NCBI RefSeq assembly: GCF_011386835.1 | Contig: NC_088791.1 | Location: 4,960,998-5,024,997, forward strand | Direction of reading: 5' to 3' | DNA: 64,000 nt | From: Chrysemys picta bellii | Taxonomy: Eukaryota > Chordata > Testudines > Emydidae | Shown: positions 31,255-44,340 of the stretch, piece after piece | Layout: each line of letters starts with the position of its first letter | Position numbering within the stretch: position 1 is the first letter of the stretch | Position numbers and translations under genes: made by a program | The notes under the pieces: generated by a model | What the model was told of the DNA's origin: nothing | The model's database searches: none | Seen by the model: the letters and a program-made list of their open reading frames with translations, nothing else

Positions 31255-33470
31255 ATCCTTCTTGTAGTGTGGGGCTCAAAAGTGGACACAGTACTCCAGA
31301 TGAGGCCTCACCAATGTCGAATAAAGGGGAACGATCACATCCCTCGATCTGCTGGCAATGCCCCTACTTATACAGCCCAAAATGCAGTTAGCATTCTTGG
31401 CAACAAGGGCACACTATTGACTCATATCCAGCTTCTCCTCCACTGTAATCCTCAGGTCCTTTTTTGCAACCCAGCTGCTTAGCCAGTCATTCCCCACCAT
31501 GTAGCAGTGCATGGGATTCTTCTGTCCTAAGTGCAGGACTCTGCACTTATCCTTGTTGAACCTCATCACGGTGCTTTTAGCCCAATCCTCTAATTTGTCT
31601 AGGTCCCTCTATATCCTATCCCTACCCTCCAGCGTATCTACCACTCCTCCCAGTTTAGTGTCATCTGCAAACTTGCTGAAAGTGCAGTCCACGCCATCCT
31701 CCAGATCATTAATGAAGATATTGAACAAAACCAGCCCCAGGACCGACTCTTGGGGCACTCCGCTTGATACCGGCTGCCAACTAGACATTGAGCCATTGAT
31801 CACTACCCGAGCCCAACGATCTAGCCAGCTTTCTATCCACCTTATAGTCTATTCATCCACCCCATACGTCTTTAACTTGATGGCAAGAATACTGTGGGAG
31901 ACCATATCAAAAGCTTTGCTAAAGTCAAGGAATAACACATCCACTGTTTTACCCTTATCCACAGAGACAGTTATCGCTTCATAGAAGGAAATTAGGTTAG
32001 TCAGGTGTTTCAGAATTGTTTCCTTGAGGACTGCTCCATGATGTTTCCAGAGACTGAGGTGAGGCTGACTGGCCTGTAGTTCCTCGGATCCTCCTTCTTC
32101 CCTTCTTTAAAGATGGGCACTACATTAGCCTTTCTCCAGTCATCTGGGACCTCCCCGGATCGCCATGAGTTTTCAAAGATAATGGCCAGTGGCTCTGCAA
32201 TCACATCCACCAAATCCTTTAGCACCCTCGGATGCAGCGCCTCCGGCCCCATGGACTTGTGCATGTCCAGCTTATCTAAATAGTCCTGAGCCACTTCTTT
32301 CTCCACAGAGGGCTGGTCACCTCCTCCCCATACTGTGCTGCCCAGTGCAGCAGTCTGGGAGCTGACCTTGTTCGTGAAGACATAGGCAAAAAAAAGCATT
32401 GAGTACATTAGCTTTTTCCACATCCTCTGTCACTAGGTTGCCTCCCTCATTCAGTAAGGGGCCCACACTTTCCTTAACCGTCCTCTTGTTGCTAACATAC
32501 CGGAAGAAACCCTTCTTGTTACTCTTAACATCTCTTGCTAGCTGCAACTCCAAGTGTGATTTGGCCTTCCTGATTTCACTCCTGCATGCCTGAGCAATAT
32601 TTTTATACTCCTCCCAGGTCATTTGTCCAATCTTCCACTTCTTGTAAGCTTCTTTTTTGTGTTTAAGATCAGCAAGGATTTCACTGTTAAACCAAGCTGG
32701 TCGCCAGCCATATTTACTATTCTTTCTTTCTACACATTGGGATGGTTTGTTCCTGCAACCTCAATAAGGATTCTTTAAAATACAGCCAGCACTCCTGGAC
32801 TCCTTAGTCCCCCCTGTTAATCTCCCAAGGGATCCTGCCCATCAGTTCCCTGAAGGAGTCAAAATCTGCTTTTCTGTAGTCCAGGGTCCGTATTCTGCTG
32901 CTCTCCTTTCTTCCTTGCGTCAAGTTCCTGAACTCGACGATCTCATGGTCACTGCCAACCAGGTTCCCATCCACTTTTGCTTCCCCTACTAATTCTTCCT
33001 GGTTTGTGAGCAGCAGGTCAAGAAGAGCTCTGCCCCTAGTTGGTTCCTCCAGCACTTGCACCAGGAAATTGTCCCCTACGCTTTCCAAAAATGTCCTGGA
33101 TTGTCTGTGCACCGCTGTATTGCTCTCCCAGCAGATATCAGGGTGATTAAAGTCTCCCATGAGAACCAGGGCCTGCGATCTAGTAACTTCTGTTGTTGCT
33201 GGAAGAAAGCCTCGTCCACTTCATCCCTCTGGTCTGGTGGTTTACAGCAGACTCCCACCACAACATCACCCTTGTTGCTCACACTTCTAAAGTTAATCCA
33301 GAGACTCTCAGGTTTTTCTTTCATTTCATTCCAGAGCTCTGAGCAGTCATACTCCTCTCTTACATACAGTGCAACTCCCCCACTTTTTCTGCCCTGCCTG
33401 TCCTTCCTAAACAGTTTATATCCATCCGTGACAGTATTCCAGTCCTGTGAGTTATCCCACCAAGTCTCTG

Positions 33471-33680
33471 CAAAAAAACCAGGAGTACTTGTGGCACCTT
33501 AGAGACTAACAAATTTATTAGAGCATAAGCTTTCGTGGACTACAGCCCACTTCTTCGGATGCATAAGAAGTGGGCTGTAGTCCACGAAAGCTTATGCTCT
33601 AATAAATTTGTTAGTCTCTAAGGTGCCACAAGTACTCCTAGTTTTTTTGCGGATACAGACTAACACGGCTGCTACTCTGA
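33471..33680. mobile_element. Foldback insertion of Penelope-like 3' ends (copy 2)
   Basis: Same insertion, same position and same TSD (33458-33470, 33681-33693) as at 27-236, differing by about one base in the stem. It was duplicated with the surrounding block rather than inserted twice. Confidence 0.8.
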
Positions 33681-34235
33681 CACCAAGTCTCTGTTATTCC
33701 AATCACATCATCATTCCTTGACTGTGCCAGGACTTCCAGTTCTCCCTGCTTCATTCCCAGGCTTCTTGCATTTGTATATTGGCACTTAAGGTAACTCGCT
33801 GATCATCCCAGTGTCTCAGTAGGAAACAGGAGTCCTCCCCTCTTGCGCTCTCTTCCTGGTGCTTCCTCCCGGTATCCCATTTCCCCACTTTCCTCAGGGC
33901 TTTGGTCTCCTTGCCCCGGTGAACCTAGTTTAAAACCCTCCTCAGTAGGTTAGCCAGCTTGCTTGTGAAGATGCTCTTCCCTCTCTTTGTTAGGTGGATC
34001 CCGTCTCTGCCCTGCCATCTTGGCACTGGGATCTCATGTAGGAGAGGGCTGTCCCTTCTCTCCTGGGAAGTCTCCCATCCCCCTTGCCCTCCTTGCATTT
34101 CTGTCATGGAGCTTGATGTCTGGACTTGATCTGCATCTCTCTTCTCTGTGGTGTGCTGCTTTGGGAAGACTAGTTGCTCTAGGGTTTCGGTGCCCGACCG
34201 CAACCTCATGCACAGGCGTCTCTATTCTAGCCTAG

Positions 34236-34459
34236 CTATTTTGTTGCCACGAACCTAGAAAAAAAATAAACTGCTTGTTGGACTCCCTGGCTTGGCAGGC
34301 CGAACCCTTTGCATGCCTGTTCCCACTGAGGCAGCAAAGAAAAAATTGGGGCGGGGGGAACTTCCCTGGCTCTCCAGGTTGCCAAAAGGAAAAATGTGTC
34401 CTTTTAAAATCCTGAGGTCTGTGCTTCTGGTTCAAAATGATCCCACCACTCTGCCACCA
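34236..34459 (-). mobile_element. LTR-A leader (copy 2)
   Basis: Counterpart of 791-1015. Confidence 0.5.
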
Positions 34460-35369
34460 TGTCAAGGTTGATGCCCACTCTGGCACTTGGACTGCAGAAA
34501 GTGGGGGCCCACAAGGATTCTAAAAATTAATACTGGCCACTGCAGGCTTGTATTAAACTCCCAAGGTTACAGCTTTTCTCCTACCTTGGATGAGGAGATG
34601 CTGCCACCACCCAAGTACAAACCCCATTTGAGGACCCAGGAAGGGACACCTGGGAATTCCTTCCTGTGGGGTACCCTCAAGCCCTTTCACACACCCCCAC
34701 CCCCAGGAAGAGTTGAGAAAGAAAAGCAAAGGCAATCAGCTGTTGCCACCCGCTAATTAAACAACATGAGCACAAACCTCTTAGGACACAAATACCCATT
34801 CCTGCTCTTAAAAAAGGTGAATTTTATTAAAAACAAAAAGAAAGAAAATACATCTGGAAACTCAGGCTATTGCTAGATAAAAAAACAAACATTGACAAGG
34901 ATTAATCAAGAATAACTGTCTTGAGGTCAAGCTGAAAGGTTACAAGCAAAACAAAAGCACTTGAGCTTAGCACAGAGGAGTCCACAAGCCATAAAAAAAG
35001 AAAAGGAGATAAACCAGATTACATCTTCCTAGACATTTCCTGATCTACTTACATATCTGGGGTTTCAAATGAGTAGTTTCTAGGTATGCTACTGATGATT
35101 TTTCATACCTGGCCCCAAGCTTCTTACAGCATAATTGCAGCCCTGTGTGCCTCTCCCTGAGAACAACCGACAGACAAAAGGGACGTTTTTTCTCAATTTT
35201 CAAAAGTTCTAGCCTTCCCATGGGCTCTTTTGGCCAGGTGCTCACTCACTTCCTTTGCCCTATGAATAGCAGTGACTTTTAACCCTTTACAGGTAAAGCA
35301 AGTAGAGAACAGCTACTAAGAGGGATTTTATAGCTAACTGGCTGGCTGGGTCCATAAAAGGGAGCTACA
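34460..35369 (-). mobile_element. LTR-A, copy 2
   Basis: Counterpart of 1016-1925 with the same TG...CA ends. About ten single-base differences are visible between the two. Confidence 0.65.
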
Positions 35370-36368
35370 CCCCCCTTTTCATTTATAATAGCAGGTGATC
35401 CCAAACCTGTGTTCTGCTGGATTTTTGCCCTCCCTGTGAAGCATCTGGTACTAACCATTGTGGGAGAGAGGCCTGATCTTCTGTAGCAATGCCTGTGTTC
35501 TTCCGTTCCAAGGAGGGGTTCATAAGTCTGGTCTGAAATATAGAAGATTAGAGCTGGATCGCTCTTAAACCAAACCCGTGGCCAGATGGCTAAATCTCCC
35601 CTCACCACCTCAGTAATATATCATGTCCTTAAAGAGGCAGAATGGTCTGGATACATTTTTCCTTTTGTGTAGTCAAATAACAAAAATTGATTAGTGGAAT
35701 ATGTTCATCTTCCAGGAATTGAGAGCCACAATGTGTTGGGAAATGAGGAAAAATGTAGTGGGAAATGTAATCTTTTCATCTGCAGTTGCTGCAATATCAA
35801 ACCATGTGCTATCCAGAGACTTTTATACAAGAATTATACAATTGTAGAAGAGTAGGATGGGAAGGGACCTCGAGAAGTCTTCTAGTCCAGTCCCCTGCAC
35901 TCAAGGCAGGACTCAGTATTATCTAAACCATTCCTGACAGGTGTTTCTCTAACCTGCTCTTAAAATCTCCAATGGCAGATAGTCCACAACCTCCATAGGC
36001 AATGTACTCCAGTACTTAACTACCCTGACACTTAGGAAGTTTTTCCTAATGTGCAACCCAAACTGCGCTTCTGTAAATTAAGCCCGCTGCTTTTTGGCCT
36101 ATCCTCAAAGATTAAAGATAATGTTTCTCCCTCTTCCTTCTAGCAACCTTTTAGGAACTCAAAAGTTGTATTCATGTCCCCTCTGAGTGGTGTCTTCAGA
36201 CTAAACAAACACACTTTTTTCAGTCTTCCCTCATAGGTCATATTTTCTAGACCTTTAATCGGGTTTTTTTTCCTCTTCTTCGGACTTTCTCCAATTTGTT
36301 CACATCTTTCTTGAAATGTGGCACGCAGAACTACATACAATACTCCAGCTCAGGCTTAATCAGTGCGG
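35370..36368. mobile_element. CR1 fragments flanking LTR-A (copy 2)
   Basis: 35370-35604 is the plus-sense CR1 tail (as 1926-2160). 35605-35838 is unassigned flank. 35840-36368 is the minus-sense CR1 ORF2 end (as 2395-2925). Confidence 0.65.
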
Positions 36369-36734
36369 AGTAGAGCAGAAGACTAGGTCCAAGAAGTGGG
36401 AGAGAGGCAGGTCCACGATATGGGGAAGGGAAGGAATATGGTGCACGGGAAGGATAGGAGCCAGCAAGGGTGAGGGAAGGAAACAGCATGACTCTTGGAA
36501 GCAGGGGTCTGTGGAAAGACGGTATGTGATTATGGAATTAAGAACTAGCTCGGCACGCACAAGAGGCTGAATTCAGGTTATCAGCAGAGCTGTCTGGGGC
36601 ATGGCTTGCCGGTCATTTCCCTGGGCATTTAATCCCATGAAAGATTGTGATCATTGAGCATAATCTCTCCATTAGATCTGGTTTATGCAGAGGTGAATGA
36701 GGACATTGAGATGAAGGTAACACAGGGAGAAAGC

Positions 36735-37735
36735 GGCAAAGTCAGCAATAAAACACAGTCATAGTGATTACTCATCCCCATACTCACCACTTCTCCTGAA
36801 CTGCATTGGACAGTTTACATTCAAGGCTACCGAATATCCCATTGCAGCCTCAGTGAAGTCAGTAGAATGATCCCAGGAATGTGGCTGACCCATAAAGATT
36901 TCAGAGGAAAGAGAGCTGCAGGGCGTAATGTGCACCTCACCCCATGTGGAGTTAGAAACAAACTGATAGTCAAAAACAGAGAGGAAAAAATTACATCCAT
37001 TGAAGGAGTTTTCTCAAAGTTTGGTTTGTAACTAACTGGGCTATCAGGAACAAATGCATCTCAAGTCCTCCAGCAGCCTAAAACACTGCCTAAAAACACT
37101 CATTACTTGGGGGCTTCTAAGCACTTTAACTTATTCTCCTCTGTGAACTAGAGAAGTCCTACTCAAGTTGCGCTCTCCATAACCATTCAGACGATGTGCT
37201 AGAACTGAATCTTGCACATATTTTCTGTGATTCATAACAACGGGAAGGGGTTTTGATTATTGCTGGGATTCTATTTCAATTTTTTTCCCATTTTTGAGTT
37301 GCAGGCATTGATGTCTGCATGGTTGAGAAGTTAAGGCTTGGATTTGCAGAGCAAGACATGTATTTAGGACCATAAATCATATTTCTTTAAATCGGAATGT
37401 GGGCATTCAAATCCCTTATGTGGCTCTGAAAAATGTCATCCCCAATTTTTAATTTAGAGTTTAGGAAGAAACTCCCTAAGTTTCCTACATAAAGGACCAA
37501 TTCATTTTTCTTCTGCTTTCTTTTGAAGCAGCTGGTAAGTGACATTCATTAAGAGAGGATACTACAATAGATCGTCTTTTCCAGCATGGCAATTGTTATG
37601 TTCTCATGTGCAGAAGTAATGATATGTGCAGATCCTTATCTGGTCTAACTTAGCGTAGCTCCAGCGAAGCCAGTGCAACAGAGCAGATTTACACCCGGGG
37701 AGGAGGTGGTGCCGAGTCGGGTTCTTTGTAAAAAG
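36735..37735 (+). pseudogene. Beta-keratin relic without coding exon (copy 2)
   Basis: Direct duplicate of 3290-4290 with the same lost TATA box (gcctaaaaac here) and the same destroyed donor (agaagt). Both copies therefore died before the unit was duplicated. Confidence 0.6.
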
Positions 37736-38028
37736 AAAAAAAAACACTTTTGTTCTTCCATCAGCCACTATTGGAGCCTTGCTAAGGTTTACAAATCAAA
37801 GCACCCACAGCGATGCTGGACTGAACTTGTTTGTAAGTGGAAGTTACATCCTAACAAGGAAACTAGCATTATTAATGCTATCCCAGCCATATTCTCCAGG
37901 ATACGTTTTTTTAATGAAAATGTGAATCCCGAGCATTAGTGATAAATACTCTAGACATTGATATTTCTTCAAAAAAGTAGTTTTTAAGGACAAAGGACGT
38001 AACAAGGATTCAAACCAGCTGGTTAAGG

Positions 38029-38031
38029 TTT

Positions 38032-38079
<48 letters not shown>

Positions 38080-38081
38080 TC
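38029..38081. repeat. (CTTT)n microsatellite, about 13 units
   Basis: Counterpart of 4586-4657, shorter by about five units. Confidence 0.95.
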
Positions 38082-38311
38082 CATGTCCTCAATTGCAATA
38101 GGAGCGTATCATTAAAGTGATGGAGGCACATGTGGTCATAGAAGCTAATAATGTGATGGAGGAATATAGGGTTATGGGGATCCCGCTGTTTACTGGCAAT
38201 TATACTGATCCCTTTGGGACCCATTTTGGTATAGCCTTGCAGCTTGACTGTGGACCTCTGATAACTTCTCTCTGGGAATGGTTTACCAACCAGTTATGCA
38301 CCACCTTTTAG

Positions 38312-38595
38312 TAGCTCCATCTAGGTTGTATTTCGCTAGTGTGTTTATGAGAAAGTCATGCAAGAAAATATCAAAACCTTATTAAAATTCAGATATATCA
38401 CATCTACCTCATGCCCCCTATCCACAAGGCTTGTTACCCTGTCAAATAAGCTATTAGCTTGTTTGATGCAATTTGTTCTTGATAAATCCATGCTGAAAAT
38501 TACTTATCATTTCTTATTATTTTCTAGGGATCTGCAAATTGATTCCTTCATTATTTGCTCCATTCTCTTTCCTGACTCCTGCAGATGACTTTATT
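38312..38595 (-). mobile_element. CR1 reverse-transcriptase-region fragment (copy 2)
   Basis: Counterpart of 4886-5165. Confidence 0.6.
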
Positions 38596-38807
38596 GTTGT
38601 GTAATTTATCTCTATGGGCAGAACAGGTGCACTCAGGTGTATTTGCAATATCCTTCTGAAATCAACTTTAGGTCATGTCATTTGACCAAGGGGTGGACAT
38701 TGCTGCCGACCAGTTGATGAACACATGTGAGCAAAAACTTAGAGGATTCATTGAATTGAGTTGTATTGGTGTAACAAAATCACAAATCCCAGTATGAAGC
38801 TGAATTC

Positions 38808-39071
38808 ATAGAATCATAGAATATCAGAGTTGGAAGGGACCTCAAGAGGTCATCCAGTCCAACCCCCTGCTCAAAGCAGGACCAATTCCCAGCTAAATCA
38901 TCCCAGCCAGGGCTTTGTCAAGCCGGGCCTTAAAAATCTCCAAGGAAGGAGACTCCACCGCCTCCCTAGGTAATGCATTCCAGTGTTTCACCACCCTCCT
39001 AGTGAAATAGTTTTTCCTGATATCCAACCTGGACCCCACTGCAACTTGAGACCATTGCTCCTTGTTCTGTC
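38808..39071 (-). mobile_element. Short CR1 insertion, 264 bp, with TSD aattc
   Basis: 5'-truncated CR1 3' end (atagaatcatagaatatcag at its 3' terminus; tccaaccccctgctcaaagc). Flanked by aattc at 38803-38807 and 39072-39076. The uninterrupted site gctgaattctttctgcc is at 5379-5395 in unit 1. It therefore inserted after the two units separated, or was lost from unit 1 by exact excision, which is unlikely. Confidence 0.85.
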
Positions 39072-39112
39072 AATTCTTTCTGCCCCATTTCCTAGATCTT
39101 CTCAGCTCATCT

Positions 39113-41034
39113 CCAGCATTGCAAAGTGAGTCCAAAATTGGTGTCAAGGAGCAGAGCTGGTTGAATTTACACCTCCCACTAGGTTGTCATAATAGTTGGC
39201 TTTCTAGATGGATGCTAAGTGCTACATGTCACTGGGGGTCCCAGCAGAGCAGAACAGAAGAATATCCTGGAAAAAGGAGAATTATTCTGAAAGAGGGCTG
39301 CTAACTCCATAATTAAGTTTCTGCAGAGTCTCTGATGGAGAGTTAATTTTTCAAAATGCTCAACAAAATGACATGCCAGAGATACATGGGTTTGAACATT
39401 CATCCTTAGCTATGGAACATTCCATTCCATAGCAATGGAAACTGGGATTGGTTTTGGCTGAGGGCTCCAGAGAAGAAATTAAGAACATTGGAAAAGCCCA
39501 ACTGGATTAGACCAAAGGTCCATCTAGCCCAGTATCCTCTTTCATCAATGACCAATGCTAAGAGATGGGGCGACCACATCTGCATGCAATATTCAAGATG
39601 TGGGTGTACCATGGATATATCTAGAGGCACCAGGATATTTTTAAGTCTTATAAAGTACCCATAATTAAGGATTAGGTTACAAAAGTTTTCCCAGCGTTCG
39701 TCTGTTTGAAGAATCCCTGATGAAACACCCAAAGCCTGGGGAAGGCAGGCTCCATTGAATAAGGAGGGTGGTATGTGGAGCTCAGGTTGAGAAGTCCTTT
39801 CTCGCGAAGAGCCAAACATTCTAAGCGCTATAGAAGCAAAGTCATCCTGTCCTGAAAATTGCTCTGCCATTCAAGGAGTTGCGGCTCAAGTTAACTTTGC
39901 ATTAACCAAGGCATTTGGTGGCCACTTGTCTTTTCCTTCCGAAAACCTGGGTCGCTATCCTGCAAAGACTCACAAAGACTCTTACTGTGAACCATGTGAC
40001 TGGTCTTCTTCAAACCATAGGAAAACTTACATTCTTAAATTTAACATCTGTCTAGTCTTTGCAGGAAAAGACTCTTTGCTAAAACAGGTAATGCCAGGAG
40101 GATCTCCACTCTGGTACAGACGGCCCTCTTAATGCTCTGAAGCACTTCAATGGCTCCCATCACTCCATGGCTTCGAAAAGGTGCAACTTGAGAAGTACTT
40201 GGTGCTGCCTCCTATACAGGGATGAATTTCATCCAGCGTGATTTTTAAACAAGTAGGGAGGAACAAAGAGAACCAGAAAACCAATATTATGATGCAGCAG
40301 AGTTTTTAATGCAAATGAAATTGGCAGTACATAGTTGCAGGAAGAAATACTACAGAGCAGAAAGAATGTATTTCCAGTGTTTCAAGGAGGGCTGCGACCG
40401 ATCACGGGCCTCAATGGGATGTATTGCAGACACATTGTTCTTTTTGCATTGTTGCAGTTACAGAGGTTGACAACCAAGTCCCCTTTGTAACCATTTGAAG
40501 TGTATTGTTTTACCCCAGTCGGTGGGAAATGAGACAAAGCCAAAGAGAAGCAGAGACTATGCAGCTTCTCCCTTAGACATCTGCCGTAGCAAAGGACAAA
40601 GACGCTAGAGGTACGTGTTGGTGGAAACCGTAGAACGTGTTGGGCCTAATTGTCCTTGACAGCAAGGTCTCTTTTTCGCACTCTCAAGGGACTTAAAGTG
40701 ATAATTAACATAACTGATGCCATTCTTAAGGCCCCTGTATCCCTCACACCGTAGGCCTAGTGTAAACAGCCTGCGTGCACTTCAGTATGAGTCCACATAG
40801 GAAGAAAGGAATCAGCACATGGCTGGGAAAACATTGGCAGAAAGAGTCATAAAGCGTAACCTTAGAAATGCACCATGGCTATCAGAGCCAAGTGCTGAAC
40901 ACACACAGCTCCCACTGAGTTCAACTGGAGCTCTGTTTGCCCAGCACTTCTGAAAGCCAGGCCCAAAAAGTCAAGGGTGAATCTGTATCGTGCTGTTCAA
41001 TTCCTTCCTCCTTCCATGGATGTTCCTGCTAGGT
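39113..41034 (-). repeat. LCR1, CR1 fragment and 3'-flank of gene 2
   Basis: 39113-39403 LCR1; 39480-39680 CR1 fragment with the shared internal deletion; 39681-41034 beta-keratin 3' flank. Matches 5418-7344 throughout with scattered substitutions. Confidence 0.65.
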
Positions 41035-41460
41035 TTAGCATGGTCCACAGTTTCCACTGAGGTACCTATGGCAAGATACCCCGGAACCACATAATCCCCC
41101 ATAACCATAGCCTCCTAATCCCCCGAAACCATATAATCCCCCATAACCGTAACGGCCGCCGTAACCACCATATCCCCCTAAACCGTACAATCCTCCGTAA
41201 AGGCCACCATAGCCGAATCCCCCATGACCGAATGAGCCCCCGAAACCAGGTCCGACCACAGGTGCTCCCAGGGCTCCCACTGCGCTGTGCTGAGGGAAAT
41301 TGCTGAGAATAGGTCCTGGGAGGGTCACGACCACCGGTGAGGGTCTGATCACCACTTCGGAGTCCTGGCACTGCCTAACGCACGGCTCGTTGCAGGTGCC
41401 AGTGACTGGACAGGGCCGGGCCACCCCGCATTCTGGATAGCACAGGCTGGAGGAAATCAT
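41035..41460 (-). CDS. Beta-keratin (corneous beta-protein), gene 2
   Basis: Second intact copy, with the same predicted 141-residue protein as gene 1: Cys-rich head, core box at about 28-61, GGY/GGL tail, Cys-terminated end. It differs from gene 1 at three nucleotides (41080, the Gly codon near 41205, the Leu codon near 41270), all silent. The start is the ATG 21 bases into exon 2. The acceptor here is tttcag (exon 2 from 41481) and the intron is 41482-42161. It lies head to head with gene 3, with about 2.7 kb between the TATA boxes. It sits in the left arm of the large inverted repeat centred near 43570. Confidence 0.92.
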   Translation of the reverse strand: MISSSLCYPECGVARPCPVTGTCNEPCVRQCQDSEVVIRPSPVVVTLPGPILSNFPQHSAVGALGAPVVGPGFGGSFGHGGFGYGGLYGGLYGLGGYGGYGGRYGYGGLYGFGGLGGYGYGGLCGSGVSCHRYLSGNCGPC

Positions 41461-42161
41461 CTTTCTGGGATGGAGGTAAACCTGAAACACACAACAGGGA
41501 CTAAAGTGAAGAGCAGGTACAAGGGCAGGTGGAAGAAAGGCTTCAAAACTCAGTTACTATTGCAGCAATTTGTCAAAGGAAATCACTAGGGACGAGCTCC
41601 TCAGCTGGGGTAAAATGGGTTCATGTCCACACATTACCATGCAGCGACACTGAATTACACCGTCTGAGGAGAAGCACTTTCAATGGGTATTTCTGCTCAG
41701 AAGAACATAGGAATCACTAGATTGGAGCGCGCCACTTGTCAGCTTATTCCATTCTTCTATCTCCAGTAGTGAGGAGTAACAGCTGCTTCAGCATAAAGTA
41801 GAAGACCACCGAATTGGCCCTTTCTGGACTAACCTGAACAAGTTTTTTTCCTAATATCGCTAAGTGAAAAATGGCTAAGCGACTTTCTAGAGTTAATGAA
41901 AAGATGTAAATGCCCTATATCTATTTCAGGTGAGTAGGAATTATGTTTCCCAATTGCATATGTTGCTCCTAAGCTCCCCAATCAGCTTTGAATCGTGAAT
42001 ACTCTCGCGCCTGCAACTGAGTAACCGCACAAGCTAATTATGGAAGAAAACTGACCCTGAAACAATTATAGCAAATAAGTGCAAGATTCAGTCCTAAATA
42101 AAAATGGACCCGACTTCAACATCTCTATGGTTAGAAAGAGATCGAGTCACAATGGACTTAC

Positions 42162-42229
42162 CTAATTCACCGAGGAGATGAAGTCCGGAGAAGTGTTTAG
42201 AAAAGCGCTGAGTCTTGTGTGCTTTTATA
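42162..42229 (-). promoter_or_regulatory. Beta-keratin gene 2: TATA box and non-coding exon 1
   Basis: On the minus strand TATAAAA (42223-42229) is followed about 30 nt later by the short exon 1, which ends GGTGAATTAG at 42162 with donor GTAAGT. The arrangement matches genes 1 and 3. About 550 bases upstream of the TATA box are conserved with the other copies, out to the inner arm boundary at 42799. Confidence 0.85.
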
Positions 42230-42799
42230 CAGTCCCTAGGACTGCCTGGAGGATCTGCGATGCCGTTTGTGGAGGAGGTCCTCATTAGTTACGAAACAAA
42301 CTTGATTGCCTTGCTATGTCCTCCTTTGGATGGAGCTGTTTTCCTCAGGGGTTGCAATGTTTGGGCTAATCGCAGCCTCAGGGGGCGTGACATACATGTT
42401 GCACGCCTCATCTTTCTTTTATCTTAAAATTGTATAGGCCAACTGCATTCCTTGTATTACTCCACTGACATTTTTGTGGCTGGAATGACAATGAATGTTG
42501 ATTCTGAGCAGCATCAGTAGAACAACAAGCCCTGATGAAAGGAATCCAGTTTGGTCCTTTCCATTCATGCTGGTCGTGGTTCGGGGCATTGGGCAGTTCA
42601 TTGTAAACCTGCTAGGAAGGAGGGAGCCACTTTTTTGCATTGCTACCAGCCTCATCCCCAGTGGGTCAGATCCAATTCCCTTTTAAATCAGTGAGAATCA
42701 TTCATTGCCTCAAGTGTGTTTCCTGTCAGGACCGTAAGTCTGAAATTCACCCTTTGGCACGGGGGATACTACAAGGCCTATAGACCACTTTAGTCCCAC
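42230..42799 (-). promoter_or_regulatory. Upstream region of beta-keratin gene 2
   Basis: Left inner end of the inverted-repeat arm. Reverse complement of 44341-44912 to within a few percent, so genes 2 and 3 have nearly the same upstream sequence. Confidence 0.5.
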
Positions 42800-44340
42800 A
42801 TTAAACTTATAAACTTGGTCTTATGGGGCACAGCCTGAGCCTTCCTCTGATCTAAGCATTTCAAACCACTTTGCAAACACTCATTAAGTGTTATACAGCC
42901 AAAGAGCTGTATTTATTATAGCCATAATTACTTTTTACTGGCATTAGATGTTCCAACATTGAAGATTAGATTGACTTTAAACATGCATGTCAAGTTCTCA
43001 GATGTCATTCCCATACTCACTTCCTCATTTCTTTAGCCTCTGAAATTAGGGCTCTTTAATTTTTGGTACTGTACCTTTGCATTACCCTTTTATACATATT
43101 TTAAAGTTTGAGGGTAGATGCTGAGCCAGTGAAATCAATGGGAAACATCAACATTTCTATTGATGGGTGGCCAAGAGCACTGGGAAGAAGCCCAAGGCAG
43201 ATAGAGATCAGGAGAACTTCTTCAACGGTCACATTGCTGTGGGATGAGATGTGATTAGTTACTATACTTACCAACCTACAGAATTCTGCAAGACTCTTCT
43301 CTGACAGTAAGCTTTCAGTCAGCAATAAATCCAGTCATAGTGATTACTCATCCCCATACTCGCCACTGCTCCTGAACTGCATTGGACAGTTCCCATTCAA
43401 GGCTTCCAAATATCCCCCTGCAGAATCAATGAAGTCAGTAGAATGATACCAGAGTTGTTACCTGGTCCATACAGTTTTCAGAGGAAAGAGAACTGCAGGG
43501 TGTAATGCTGAATCTTGCACAGACACTCTGTGATTCTAAACAGTGGGAAGGGTTTGGGGTTTTTGTTTTTTTCCATTATTGAATTGCAGGCATTTATTTC
43601 TTCATGGTTTAGAATAGCGGCACAAGGCCCATGCGGGTGATCCGCGCTCAGGCCACGAGACATTTTGTTACATTGACCATTCAGTATTCCTCTGAATACT
43701 TTATGGGCCAGCTACATTCCTGCCATCATTCTACTGACTTCATTGATGCTTCAGTGGGAAAGTCGGTGGCCTTGAACGGGAACTGTCCAATGCAGTTCAG
43801 GAGCAGTGATGAGAATGGGGATAAGGAGAACTTCTGCAATGGTCACACACGCAAAGTGTTGTATTTTCAGAATATTAATAAATTGCTGTGGGGATTAGAC
43901 AGCTCTATATTGAGTAATAGAGTCGTTATAAAAAATGAAGGCCGCGGTCTCTCGTCTCATTCTTTTAGTCAAGTTATTATATGGAACCCACTCTTAAGGC
44001 AATCTTTTACAGTATAAACAACCTTTTGGTTAGGCAGGAGTGTTTCTGAAAGATGACCTTTGGTTGGTCAGACTTTATGTCAAATCTCATCACACAGCCA
44101 TCTCCTCCTTCCCCAAGAATGCATGATTTTCATCTCTCCTGGTCCTGTTGCTGGTCTCAATCAGCTGCATTGTCTTACAAGGCCTCCATTTCTTGGCTGC
44201 TCATGAATGGAGAGATGGTTTCTGATAGAGTACAGGTTCCAAGACTTAACTCAAACCCTTTCTGTAAAAGAGCACTGTTTTCTTTCACTCTCCCCCATCC
44301 CTGGACTTGACGCATGAGCAAATTTGATGTAGGAAGCCCT
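42800..44340. other. Spacer A2 between divergent beta-keratin genes
   Basis: 42835-43830 is the reverse complement of 9129-10125. It includes relic beta-keratin 5' fragments on plus (43320-43620, upstream block fused to intron) and minus (43830-43670). 43870-44080 is unique and unassigned. 44084-44338 equals 10885-11139. No intact gene. Confidence 0.6.

Larger units (their letters stand above)
30785..34235 (-). mobile_element. CR1 LINE inside LTR-A, left arm of unit 2, with PLE insertion
   Basis: Minus strand: ORF1 C-terminus (34209-33925, ending RRVLN), ORF2 endonuclease (33502-32804: [31 protein letters not shown]), reverse transcriptase in pieces (32622-31609: [29 protein letters not shown]) and C-terminal domain (31254-30868, with [20 protein letters not shown] and [13 protein letters not shown]), then the attctaaga end. 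Several stops and a deletion just before [10 protein letters not shown] are shared with the right-arm copy. The PLE foldback at 33471-33680 is not. Confidence 0.85.

Noticed and set aside
1..42799. Dismissing the two units as the same locus assembled twice
   Set aside because: Discrete differences with TSDs (38808-39071), the inverted spacer, the missing gene and differing repeat lengths argue for separate copies, though only long reads can settle it.
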